DNA of 12,463 nt. It comes from an uncultured Bacillota bacterium. Its GTDB lineage: Bacteria; Bacillota; Clostridia; Peptostreptococcales; Anaerovoracaceae. Made by a program: the position numbers and the translations under genes. Under the pieces are notes generated by a model. The model was given only the letters and a program-made list of their open reading frames with translations. It ran no database searches and had not been told where the DNA came from. The stretch is taken from the NCBI GenBank assembly GCA_946541435.1, contig CAMNJK010000024.1:1-12463 (forward strand). The letters run 5' to 3'. Shown here piece after piece: positions 1 through 9,138 of the stretch (positions are counted from its first letter, which is position 1; each line of letters begins with the position of its first letter).

Positions 1-90
1 CCCGCATCCATGGGCTGCGGGTCCGGAAAACCTGCATCAACAGGCTGCGTTCCCAATGTCCCTGCATCAGCGAACTGCGCGTCCGGCCGT
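1..90 (-). repeat. Three in-frame 30-bp repeats in the dnaX linker
   Basis: Three adjacent 30-bp units occupy 1-30, 31-60 and 61-90. Each begins CC(C/T)GCATC on the plus strand. They encode a 10-residue repeat ending (Q)-x-x-DAG: RPDAQFADAG, TLGTQPVDAG and FPDPQPMDAG (residues 512 to the edge). The array may continue beyond the window. It lies in the low-complexity linker of DnaX, where length variation is probably tolerated. Confidence 0.8.
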
Positions 91-1622
91 TCTGTTGCCT
101 CCTCCCACATGGAAGCGTCCCACATGGGGGCCTCATCCTGATACTCTTCTTCGGGCATAGGTTCTTCCCGGAACGCAGCGGCATTCTGCGGTCCGGACGG
201 CATCCGGGCCTGCGGCTGCTCCTGCTGCGCCGGTCTGTCCTTCATTGCAGATGATTCCTGCTGCGCCGGGTTCTTGCGGGCTGCAGCGATCATGGCATCC
301 AGCGCATCCAGGGTCCCTGCGGATTCATCCGGATCGTCCGTCGGTTCTGTTCGCGGGGCCGCCTGAGGCACGTCAAGGGGCGCTGCCTGGGGCCGCGGCG
401 CTGAGTCGGGTGCTGCCTGTCGCTGTGCCGCTTTACCGGGTCCGGCCTGCCTTTGCATCCGGCCTCCGGGGATCCCGCCCCGCATCAAAGCATCTTTCCC
501 TGCGTCTCCGGGCTCGCCGGGCCTGCGCATGGGCAGGGTTCCCGCGCCCTGGCAGAGATTGACCATGCAGACTTCCAGAAGGATCCTCGGCTGGGTGGAC
601 CACCGGGCAGCGTCCGCTGTCTTCGACAGTTCCATGATGCCCCGGGTGATGTCTTCCAGTTCCATGACGGAGCTTTGCTGTCTGACCCGGTCGATGTTCT
701 CCGCCGACAGATTGATCACTGCCTGCGGGTCCCGGATGAACCGGGTCATCATCAGATTCCGGTAGTGACTGATCCAGTCGCGGATCAGCTGACGCACATC
801 CTTGCCGTCCGCCAGCACCGAATCCAGATATTCGATGGCCTCGGCAGTCCTGCGCTTGGAGATCATGTCCGTCAGCGTGATGAACACTTCCTCTCCGGAA
901 GCGCCCAGAAAATCCAGCACATCCGGCGCGTCCACCGTCTTGTCGCCGCCGGAGATGCACTGGTCCAGAATGCTCAGGCCGTCTCTTACAGAACCATCCG
1001 CATTGGCCGCGATGATCCTGAGAGCCGGTTCGGTCACCTGAATGCCGATGTCCTCACAGATCTGCTTCATCCCGCGGATCAGGACATTTTCCGGGACCCG
1101 TTTGAAATCCAGCCGCAGACACCGGGAAAGAATGGTGGCCGGCAGCTTGCGGGGCTCCGTCGTGGCCAGAATGAACGTCACATATTCAGGGGGTTCCTCC
1201 AGCGTCTTCAGCAGGGCGTTGAAGGCCTCCGTGGAAAGCATGTGCACTTCGTCGATGATGTAGACCTTGTGCCGTCCCACCGCCGGCGGATAGTTGACGC
1301 TGTCGCGCAGCTGGCGGATGTCATCGATACCGCGGTTGGAGGCCGCGTCGATCTCCACCACATCCAGGAAATTGCCGTCACGGATGGACTGACAGGCCGG
1401 GCACTTGCCGCAGGGCCGCTCTCCCTCCGCCGTACAGTTCAGACCCTTGGCAAGCAGCCGCGCCGTGGTGGTTTTGCCGGTGCCTCTGGTTCCGCAGAAC
1501 AGGTAAGCATGGCTGGTGGTCCCGGAGGCAAGCTGATTCTTCAGGATCTTCGTGATATGTTCCTGGCCCAGGAGCTGGTCAAACACCTCCGGCCGGTATG
1601 CGCGGTATAATGCTGTGTACAT
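1..1622 (-). CDS. dnaX: DNA polymerase III subunit gamma/tau, clamp loader ATPase (3' end beyond window)
   Basis: This is the clamp-loader ATPase that opens the sliding clamp and loads it on primed DNA at the replication fork. The reading frame is open from the ATG at 1622 to the left edge (540 complete codons), so the C-terminus is missing. Visible motifs are Walker A GTRGTGKTT (residues 44-52), a four-cysteine zinc module (C63, C71, C74, C77), Walker B IIDEVHML (about 122-129), the SRC motif (166-168) and sensor 2 GSVRDGLS (210-217). After residue about 360 the sequence becomes Pro/Gln/Ala-rich, as expected for the tau linker, and near the edge it contains a 10-residue repeat. The start is chosen because the protein begins MYTALYRAYRP, the usual DnaX N-terminus, with two AGGAAAC copies upstream. 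The gene lies directly behind the SRP RNA gene; in many Firmicutes yaaK/ebfC and recR follow. I saw no A-AAA-AAG slippery site in the visible part. Confidence 0.97.
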   Translation of the reverse strand, partial: MYTALYRAYRPEVFDQLLGQEHITKILKNQLASGTTSHAYLFCGTRGTGKTTTARLLAKGLNCTAEGERPCGKCPACQSIRDGNFLDVVEIDAASNRGIDDIRQLRDSVNYPPAVGRHKVYIIDEVHMLSTEAFNALLKTLEEPPEYVTFILATTEPRKLPATILSRCLRLDFKRVPENVLIRGMKQICEDIGIQVTEPALRIIAANADGSVRDGLSILDQCISGGDKTVDAPDVLDFLGASGEEVFITLTDMISKRRTAEAIEYLDSVLADGKDVRQLIRDWISHYRNLMMTRFIRDPQAVINLSAENIDRVRQQSSVMELEDITRGIMELSKTADAARWSTQPRILLEVCMVNLCQGAGTLPMRRPGEPGDAGKDALMRGGIPGGRMQRQAGPGKAAQRQAAPDSAPRPQAAPLDVPQAAPRTEPTDDPDESAGTLDALDAMIAAARKNPAQQESSAMKDRPAQQEQPQARMPSGPQNAAAFREEPMPEEEYQDEAPMWDASMWEEATERPDAQFADAGTLGTQPVDAGFPDPQPMDA

Positions 1623-1633
1623 GTTTCGTATCT

Positions 1634-1664
1634 GTTTCCTGTGTTCAGGCGGGGTTTCCTGTGT
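1634..1664 (-). promoter_or_regulatory. Duplicated ACACAGGAAAC, ribosome-binding region of dnaX
   Basis: An 11-bp direct repeat, ACACAGGAAAC when read on the minus strand, lies at 1654-1664 and again at 1634-1644, a 20-nt period. The nearer copy ends 11 nt before the dnaX ATG, so its AGGAAA core is the best Shine-Dalgarno candidate, with somewhat long spacing. The distal copy may be a standby site or simply a duplication. Confidence 0.5.
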
Positions 1665-1713
1665 CAGACGGGATCCGCCGCCTGCAGCGCCGGGGAGATC
1701 CGACTCTCATCAT

Positions 1714-1883
1714 AAAAACTCAAATTGCCCTTTGAAAGCTCCGCAGGCGTTGGAGAAGGCTGATCTGCGGCACATAAGAGCTTCCGCTTATTGCTGCTTC
1801 CTTCCGGACCTGACAAGGTTCACGGCGTCCTATTGCGCAGGACCCAAACCATGCATGCGGAACCATCAAAGGGCAATTCATGC
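1714..1883 (-). ncRNA. ffs: Signal recognition particle RNA (4.5S/scRNA-like)
   Basis: This is the RNA scaffold of the signal recognition particle, which binds Ffh and targets nascent membrane proteins. The diagnostic helix 8 is present on the minus strand at 1814-1793: GTCAGGTCCGGAAGGAAGCAGC, with its GGAA tetraloop. The ends pair perfectly: AATTGCCCTTTGA (1878-1866) with TCAAAGGGCAATT (1735-1723). A run of five U follows at 1718-1714, so the closing stem probably also serves as the terminator. The roughly 165-nt length suggests a small- to intermediate-type RNA, shorter than the about 270-nt Bacillus form; no Alu domain was identified. The 5' end is inferred from the promoter, the 3' end from the U run. 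Placement just upstream of dnaX is typical of Firmicutes. Confidence 0.93.
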
Positions 1884-1889
1884 ACAACC

Positions 1890-1918
1890 AGTATAGCCTC
1901 TTTCCGGGTCATCGTCAA
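1890..1918 (-). promoter_or_regulatory. SigA-type promoter of the SRP RNA gene
   Basis: On the minus strand TTGACG (1918-1913) is followed by exactly 17 nt and then TATACT (1895-1890), close to the TTGACA/TATAAT consensus. A transcript would start near 1883, just before the closing stem of the SRP RNA. The -35 lies only 26 nt beyond the stop codon of the preceding prsW-like gene. Confidence 0.88.
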
Positions 1919-1943
1919 GGAAAACCAGGCCGGGGCGTCCGGA

Positions 1944-2867
1944 TCAGGTGGTCTCTTCGAATTCCCTGCCGCAGTGGGGACAGCGCACCCGGACCTTGCC
2001 CAGTCCGGCCGGCACCCGCATTCCCCGCTGACAGTAAGGACAGAGCATGATCAGCTTGCCGTCCTGGATGTCTCCCGGATAAGCCCGGTAGCCGCTGGAC
2101 GTGGTGTCGCCGAAGCCACGGTTTCCCGTGGTGCTGGTCCATCCCGGGCCTCCGTCTGAAAGGGGCTGGGTATCCGGATAGAAGCCGGAGCTCCAGTCAT
2201 CCCTGGAAAACCTGCGGATGACGCGGATGGAAACAATGTACATGGCCAGCACGAATGCCAGCAGAACCACGGAGGCTTCCGTACTGCCCAGGAAAGCCAG
2301 GGAATCGTAGATGCCGTGGATCAGCATGGGGACGATCAGGGCCAGGAATGTGAATTTGATGGTGCTTCTGCCCTGGACCTGCGCCTGTTTGGCAGCTCCG
2401 AAGAAAATGCCCATGAACACGCCGCAGAAAGCGTGCAGCGGCACAGCCATCACAGCCCGGACGATGGCCGTGTAGAAGCCGTACTGCATGACGTACAGAA
2501 TGTTCTCCAGCACCGCAAAACCCACCGCCACGGCCACACCGTAGACGATACCGTCGAACCGGTAACCGAATTCCCGGTTGTTCCACGCGCCGAAGCGAAG
2601 GAAGAGATATTTGCAGATCTCCTCGCACAGGGCTGCCACCAGAAAGGCGTTGGTCACCGCGTAACTCAGCGACCCCTCCGGCCCCATGATCACCGAGGAT
2701 TCAATGGCCGACTCCATAAAGGATGCCGGCACGCAGGACAGGGCGCCGAAAAGCATGAGCTTCAAGATCAGGGGCCATGGCTCCTTCTCCACCTTGTCCA
2801 TCCTGTAAATATAGATGATGATCAAAATGCCCGGCAGGATCGCCAGCATCATTAATCTGTTGTCCAT
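1944..2867 (-). CDS. PrsW-family intramembrane protease with C-terminal zinc ribbon
   Basis: The predicted protein has 307 residues and several hydrophobic segments. It carries the family's conserved sites: EEICK (82-86), FAVLENILY (117-125), H145 in the HAFCG segment, and HGIYDS (184-189). In Bacillus, PrsW is a membrane protease that cuts the anti-sigma factor RsiW; the substrate here is unknown. Unlike the roughly 220-residue Bacillus protein, this one has a Gly/Ser-rich linker (about 225-270) and a C-terminal four-cysteine module, CPYC at 276-279 and CPHC at 296-299, resembling a zinc ribbon. The frame is open further upstream to 2951, but the ATG at 2867 is preferred: it has AGGAGG six nt ahead, the protein then begins with a membrane segment, and the longer form would overlap the previous gene. 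It lies 37 nt behind the AIR-synthase-like gene and is the last gene before the SRP RNA promoter. Confidence 0.9.
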   Translation of the reverse strand: MDNRLMMLAILPGILIIIYIYRMDKVEKEPWPLILKLMLFGALSCVPASFMESAIESSVIMGPEGSLSYAVTNAFLVAALCEEICKYLFLRFGAWNNREFGYRFDGIVYGVAVAVGFAVLENILYVMQYGFYTAIVRAVMAVPLHAFCGVFMGIFFGAAKQAQVQGRSTIKFTFLALIVPMLIHGIYDSLAFLGSTEASVVLLAFVLAMYIVSIRVIRRFSRDDWSSGFYPDTQPLSDGGPGWTSTTGNRGFGDTTSSGYRAYPGDIQDGKLIMLCPYCQRGMRVPAGLGKVRVRCPHCGREFEETT

Positions 2868-2877
2868 CACAGTCCTC

Positions 2878-2900
2878 CTGTTCCCAGTTCCCGGTTCCCG
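2878..2900. repeat. Short tandem heptamer repeat in the gap before the prsW-like gene
   Basis: About three copies of a 7-bp unit (GTTCCCA, GTTCCCG, GTTCCCG on the plus strand) fill most of the 37-nt gap between the AIR-synthase-like gene and the PrsW-like gene, just upstream of the AGGAGG site. Slippage here would change spacing but not the Shine-Dalgarno itself. Confidence 0.6.
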
Positions 2901-2904
2901 GATC

Positions 2905-3969
2905 CTATCTGCGTTCCACCGGTTTCCGCCCGGCCACCTTGTAGATCTCATCCATGTAGGGCGGATCGATCTCCTCGCCGCTCTGTCCCGCGCCGCTTCC
3001 TGAAGCCTTCCGAATCATCCGGATGCCTTCCGCCGCTTCCGTGATGCGGCCGATGGCAGAGATCCTCACCCCCGCGGCCGCCATGGCATCCTCCATGGCC
3101 TGCCTTTTGTCTGCGGGCGCGATGATGACCATGGACCCGCTGGAAATCAGACGCAGCGGATCAATATCGAACAGGCGGCAGATCTTCTCTGTCTCCGGTT
3201 CTATGGGGATCTCCTTCTCCCAGACCTCCGCTCCGGTGCCCGCGATCTGGCACATTTCCCAGACTGCTCCGAGAATGCCGCCCTCCGTGATGTCATGCAT
3301 TCCGTGGGTGCCCACCCGGCCGGCGGCAACACCCTCCGCCACCACGCTGACCCTGTCCAGGAAACTCTGGGCCCGGTGGATCTCTTCTTCGGTAAACAGT
3401 GGATCGCCCGCCGCGTCTTTTTCCTGCGCCAGCATGGATGCATAGTCGCAGGCAATGATGCCGCTGCCTTCCAGGCCGCAGGTCTTGGTCATCATGATCC
3501 AGTCTCCCGGCACCATATCGTTGCCGCTCTGGGAGGTGCCCGCCGCCGTTTTTCCGATGGCAGTGGATACGATGACCGGCTGCTTCACCGCAGGTGTGAT
3601 CTCCGTATGCCCGCCGATGATCTCGACTTTGAGGGCCGCGGCAGTCTCCGCCGCCTGTCCCATGATGTGCTCCACATCCTGGTCCGTGGTCCCCTCCGGG
3701 AGCATCACCGCCAGCATGATGCCCAGCGGCTGTACCCCGTTGGAAGCGATATCGTTGCATGTGATATGGATCGACAGCCGGCCGATATCGTTCACCGCGG
3801 ATGTGATGGGATCCGTTGACATGACGCAGTCAAAATCCCCGAAATCCATGCAGGCGCAGTCTTCGCCGATGCCCGGCCGCACCTTCACGTCGTCGTTTCT
3901 GTATGTGATCTTGTCAAAAACGATCTGTTTCAGCAGATCGCTGTCAAGTTTTCCTGTTGGCAGAATCAT
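2905..3969 (-). CDS. AIR synthase-like / HypE-related protein, function unassigned
   Basis: The 354-residue protein belongs to the PurM/SelD/ThiL/HypE ATP-binding superfamily. Features seen: GIGEDCA (33-39), STDPIT (51-56), NDIASNG (72-78), GGHTE (119-123), HDITEGGILGA (225-235) and SSGSMVI (277-283). These are the ATP/Mg contact region and the AIRS C-terminal domain signature. Members phosphorylate or dehydrate substrates in purine, thiamine, selenium or hydrogenase cofactor pathways. It lacks the C-terminal cysteine tail (PRIC) that carries the cyanide precursor in true HypE; it ends ERR instead. No other hydrogenase, thiamine or purine genes lie nearby, so the reaction is not assigned. The ATG at 3969 has GGAG six nt ahead. 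The gene starts 37 nt behind ligA's stop and precedes the PrsW-like gene by 37 nt, so it is probably in the same transcript. Confidence 0.85.
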   Translation of the reverse strand: MILPTGKLDSDLLKQIVFDKITYRNDDVKVRPGIGEDCACMDFGDFDCVMSTDPITSAVNDIGRLSIHITCNDIASNGVQPLGIMLAVMLPEGTTDQDVEHIMGQAAETAAALKVEIIGGHTEITPAVKQPVIVSTAIGKTAAGTSQSGNDMVPGDWIMMTKTCGLEGSGIIACDYASMLAQEKDAAGDPLFTEEEIHRAQSFLDRVSVVAEGVAAGRVGTHGMHDITEGGILGAVWEMCQIAGTGAEVWEKEIPIEPETEKICRLFDIDPLRLISSGSMVIIAPADKRQAMEDAMAAAGVRISAIGRITEAAEGIRMIRKASGSGAGQSGEEIDPPYMDEIYKVAGRKPVERR

Positions 3970-4006
3970 TGTAATCTCCGTTTCCTATTGATTGCCCGCT
4001 GCGGCC

Positions 4007-6022
<2,016 letters not shown>

Positions 6023-6045
6023 TTATTCCAAGGATGCTCCGTCTG

Positions 6046-8274
6046 TTATCGTTTCTTCAGCGGGGCGAATCCCACCGCCAGTTTTTTCTCTCCATCCGCG
6101 AAGCGCACCCGCAGGATCTTTCCGTCGGTGGACAGGACCTGACCGTCGCCGAACTTGGGATGGTTCACCAGATCGCCCGCGGTAAAGCTTTCCGACTGCT
6201 GCATGGCAGCCGCGTTCTGCCGGGTCTGCTGGCGGGCATATTTCAGCTGATCAAAGGGCTTGAAGGGGGTTTTCTCCCGCGCCCCGTCGGCAAACACATT
6301 GGCCGCCGGCTTCTTCTGGTAGACCCCGTCCCCTTCCAGGAGTTTCGGATCGATCTCCTGCATGAACTGGGACTCCCGGGTGAAATCGAATTTGCCGTAG
6401 ATGGTCCTGCCCTCGGCGCTGGTCATCCAGAGCCGCTCCTTGGCCCGGGTGATGCCCACATAGCAGAGACGCCGCTCTTCTTCCAGTCCGTCCGGACGGT
6501 CGAAGGCGCGCCAGCCGGGAAACAGCCCGTCTTCCATGCCCGGCATGAAAACGAAGGGGAATTCCAGGCCCTTGGCGCTGTGCAGGGTCATGAGGACCAC
6601 GGCGTTCTCCCCGGCGTCATGGTTGTCCACATCCGCCAGCAGGGCGATGCGTTCCATGAACTCCGGCAGGGTGATGCCGGGTTCCTGCTCCTCGTAATCG
6701 ATGATGACGGATTTGAATTCCATCAGGTTCTCGATCCGGCTCTCGCTCTCCAGATTGTTCTGATCCTCCAGCATTTTCATGTAACCGGACCGCACCAGCA
6801 GGCCGTCATAGATGTCTGAGATCCGCAGGTTCTCCTGCTGATCTCCGAAGGAGCTGATCAGATCCGTCAGTTCACGGATGCCCGCGCCAGCCTTTGCACT
6901 GAGACTGGCGGTGACCGCTTCATCCATCAGGGTATCGAAGAGACTTTCGCCCCGGACAGAGGCCAGGGTCTGCAGCTTCTCGATGGTCTTGGCGCCGATG
7001 CCCCGCTTGGGCTCGTTGATGACCCGGGCCAGGGCCAGATCGTCGTTCCGGTTGCTGACCAGGCGCATGTAACACATGATGTCCTTGATCTCCTTGCGGT
7101 CGTAGTAACGCAGACCGCCCAGGACCCGGTAGGGAATGTTCCGGCGGGACAGGGCTTCTTCAAAGGTTCTGGACTGGGCGTTGGTGCGGTACAGGATCGC
7201 GAAATCGCTGTAGCGGCGCCCTTCCGTGCGGCCCTCCTCCAGGGTATAGCTTCCCGCGGTCAGGCGGCTGATCTCGCTGGCCACGTACTGGGCCTCCTCC
7301 CGTTCATCCCGGGCCCGGAAATGGGTGATCTTGCTGCCGCCGTCCTCGCTGGTCCAGAGCTTCTTGGCCTTCCGCTCTGTATTATGGGAAATGACGCTGT
7401 GGGCCGCCGCCAGGATGTTTGCCGTGGACCGGTAGTTCTGCTCCAGCTTCACCACTTTGGCGCCGGGGAAGTCCTTCTCGAATTCCAGGATGTTGCGGAT
7501 GTCCGCCCCCCGCCACTGGTAGATGCACTGGTCATCGTCGCCCACCACGCAGAGGTTGCGGTGCTGCTCCGCCAGCATCCGGATGAAGGTGTACTGGATC
7601 TGGTTGGTATCCTGGTACTCGTCCACCATGATGTAGCGGAACCGGTTCTGGTATTTCAGCAGGACCGACTCGTCGTTCTCAAACACCCGGACCGTGTTCA
7701 AAAGCAGGTCATCAAAGTCCATGGCATTGTTTTTGTGCAGGGCCGTTTCATAGCCGTCGTAGACCTTGTGGATCATCTCCTCCTTGAAGTCCGTGCCGAA
7801 CTCCCTGGGGTACTGCTTTGGTGTGATGCGCTGCTCCTTGCACTTGCTGATGACGCCCAGGAAATAGGCGGGGGTGAATTTCTTGGTGTCGATCTGCAGG
7901 TCCTTGCACAGGTTCTTGACCAGGGTCTTCTGGTCCGTGGGATCGTACACACTGAAATCCCTGCCGTAGCCCAGCACGTCAGCATGGCTGCGCAGGATCC
8001 TCAGGCAGGCTGAGTGAAAGGTCAGGATCCACATGTTCAGGCCGCTGCCCACCAGCTGCTCCGCCCGGTCCCGCATTTCCTTGGCCGCCTTGTTGGTGAA
8101 GGTCACCGCCAGGATGTTGTAGGGGTCCACTCCCTTCGCATCGATCAGATAGGCGATGCGGCTGGTCATGGTGCTGGTCTTGCCGGAGCCGGCGCCGGCC
8201 AGTATGAGAAGCGGGCCCTCCGTATACGTGGCGGCCTCGCGCTGTTTGTCATTGAGTCTGTTCAGGTATTCCAT
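6046..8274 (-). CDS. pcrA: ATP-dependent DNA helicase PcrA (UvrD family, SF1)
   Basis: This is a 3'-5' superfamily 1 helicase used in nucleotide excision repair, rolling-circle plasmid replication and removal of RecA filaments. The 742 residues match PcrA length. Motifs in order: Q-motif region (about 6-13), Walker A AGAGSGKT (26-33), TFTNKAA (58-64), Walker B VDEYQD (217-222), GDDDQCIYQWRGAD (245-258), QNYRS (279-283), TLHSAKGLEF (563-572) and VGITRAKERL (606-615). The tail from about 697 (GDLVNHPKFGDGQV) is the Tudor-like domain that contacts RNA polymerase in known PcrA proteins. The ATG at 8274 gives the standard N-terminus with LN-x-x-QREA, but no Shine-Dalgarno is apparent in the 28-nt gap behind the site-2 protease gene, so translation may rely on coupling. 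Confidence 0.97.
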   Translation of the reverse strand: MEYLNRLNDKQREAATYTEGPLLILAGAGSGKTSTMTSRIAYLIDAKGVDPYNILAVTFTNKAAKEMRDRAEQLVGSGLNMWILTFHSACLRILRSHADVLGYGRDFSVYDPTDQKTLVKNLCKDLQIDTKKFTPAYFLGVISKCKEQRITPKQYPREFGTDFKEEMIHKVYDGYETALHKNNAMDFDDLLLNTVRVFENDESVLLKYQNRFRYIMVDEYQDTNQIQYTFIRMLAEQHRNLCVVGDDDQCIYQWRGADIRNILEFEKDFPGAKVVKLEQNYRSTANILAAAHSVISHNTERKAKKLWTSEDGGSKITHFRARDEREEAQYVASEISRLTAGSYTLEEGRTEGRRYSDFAILYRTNAQSRTFEEALSRRNIPYRVLGGLRYYDRKEIKDIMCYMRLVSNRNDDLALARVINEPKRGIGAKTIEKLQTLASVRGESLFDTLMDEAVTASLSAKAGAGIRELTDLISSFGDQQENLRISDIYDGLLVRSGYMKMLEDQNNLESESRIENLMEFKSVIIDYEEQEPGITLPEFMERIALLADVDNHDAGENAVVLMTLHSAKGLEFPFVFMPGMEDGLFPGWRAFDRPDGLEEERRLCYVGITRAKERLWMTSAEGRTIYGKFDFTRESQFMQEIDPKLLEGDGVYQKKPAANVFADGAREKTPFKPFDQLKYARQQTRQNAAAMQQSESFTAGDLVNHPKFGDGQVLSTDGKILRVRFADGEKKLAVGFAPLKKR

Positions 8275-8302
8275 AAGTTGTTTTTGTGAGATGATGTCTG
8301 GT

Positions 8303-9025
8303 TTACAGCAGGATCAGATTGGTCAGGAAACTGTAGATGGCGTTGACGCAGGGGCTGATGATCATGCCGGTCACGCCGAACACGATCAGAGCCACCAGGA
8401 TCCAGTTGCCGTACTGGTAGATCCGCCAATAGGTTTCTGTATTCCCGAAATTGAAGATCTGGGCGATGATGTTGAATCCGTCCAGGGGCGGCACCGGGAT
8501 CAGGTTGAAGATCATCAGCACCAGATTGATCTGGACGATATACAGGACCATCTGCCAGATGCCGTTGCCGAAGCCTGTGGACAGCCATTCCCATCCGGCT
8601 GCCATCAGGACCAGCTTGGCCACGAAGGTAAAGACCACGGCCAGCAAAAAGTTCATGGCAACGCCCGCCACAGACACCAGGAGTTCATCTCTGCGTCTGT
8701 GCCGGAACTGATAGGGATCGATCTGCACCGGCTGTCCCCAGCCGAAGCCCACAAAAAACAGGGCTGCCAGGCCCATCCAGTCGATGTGGGCCATCGGATT
8801 CAGCGTCACTCTGCCCTGCAGCATGGGGGTCTGGTCACCCAGCTTGTAGGCCACCGCGGCGTGAGCAAATTCATGAAAAGTCAGGCCGATGATGATGGCC
8901 GGCACCAGCAGGACCTTCTCCATGATCCAGGTCCTGGGATCCGACAGGCCCCCCTGGCGCAGCGACATGCCCGCCAGCAGGACGATGATGACAAAAAATG
9001 ATATGTCGATATTGCGTCGTCTCAA
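8303..9025 (-). CDS. Site-2 protease family membrane metalloprotease (M50), TTG start
   Basis: The 240-residue protein has several hydrophobic segments and the hallmark HEFAH zinc motif (51-55) inside one of them, plus NLIPVPPLDGF (174-184), whose Asp182 is the expected third zinc ligand. N125 in VAMNFLLA and the LQGRVTLNP segment (69-77) fit the small PDZ-less M50 proteases common in Firmicutes. Such enzymes cut substrates within the membrane; no substrate can be deduced here. The start is TTG at 9025, supported by GGGAG seven nt upstream. Internal ATG codons (residues 20 and 35) have no comparable site. With TTG the protein gains an extra N-terminal hydrophobic segment ahead of the usual core. 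The start overlaps the stop of a small upstream ORF in TTGA. pcrA follows after 28 nt. Confidence 0.9.
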   Translation of the reverse strand: MRRRNIDISFFVIIVLLAGMSLRQGGLSDPRTWIMEKVLLVPAIIIGLTFHEFAHAAVAYKLGDQTPMLQGRVTLNPMAHIDWMGLAALFFVGFGWGQPVQIDPYQFRHRRRDELLVSVAGVAMNFLLAVVFTFVAKLVLMAAGWEWLSTGFGNGIWQMVLYIVQINLVLMIFNLIPVPPLDGFNIIAQIFNFGNTETYWRIYQYGNWILVALIVFGVTGMIISPCVNAIYSFLTNLILL

Positions 9026-9138
9026 TTCTCTTCTCCCGTCTTAAGTTTTTCGCGGAGGTCCGCCCGCAAAGGCTGGCCGATCCCGCGTAACGTATACATA
9101 GTTAGTATACCATTGTCTGCCCCGATTTCATAGGTCAT
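9022..9138 (-). CDS. Possible small ORF (38 codons) coupled to the site-2 protease
   Basis: A short frame from the ATG at 9138 (GGGGA about eight nt upstream) encodes MTYEIGADNG and so on to KTGEEN, with no recognisable domain. An upstream in-frame ATG at 9207 would give 61 residues. Its TGA overlaps the TTG start of the protease gene in TTGA, a layout typical of translational coupling. It may be a true small protein, a leader peptide, or chance. I do not recognise a homologue. Confidence 0.3.
   Translation of the reverse strand: MTYEIGADNGILTMYTLRGIGQPLRADLREKLKTGEEN
9092..9110. promoter_or_regulatory. GTATAC dyad, possible operator
   Basis: Two GTATAC palindromes (9092-9097 and 9105-9110) are separated by 7 nt and so form an inverted repeat. 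On the minus strand one contains TATACT, but no acceptable -35 lies 16-18 nt upstream, so a promoter is not supported. A dimeric repressor site is possible. It lies 67 nt ahead of the site-2 protease start and inside the small ORF. Confidence 0.3.

Noticed and set aside
453..1610. Long plus-strand open frame (385 codons) opposite dnaX.
   Set aside because: It is antisense to a clear DnaX coding frame, has no recognisable domain, and is rich in His/Arg/Gly as expected for a shadow frame of GC-rich coding DNA.
1..1622. Programmed frameshift in dnaX to produce a separate gamma subunit.
   Set aside because: No A-AAA-AAG-type slippery site was seen in the visible coding part; the missing 3' end cannot be judged.
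2868..2951. Upstream extension of the PrsW-like frame to an ATG at 2951.
   Set aside because: It would overlap the end of the previous gene and adds a non-conserved basic stretch; the ATG at 2867 has AGGAGG at good spacing.
2905..3969. Annotation as true HypE hydrogenase maturation protein.
   Set aside because: The C-terminal cysteine tail is missing and no hyp or hydrogenase genes are in the window.
9092..9110. Promoter with TATACT as -10 for the site-2 protease.
   Set aside because: No hexamer resembling TTGACA lies at 16-18 nt upstream, so only a possible operator is listed.
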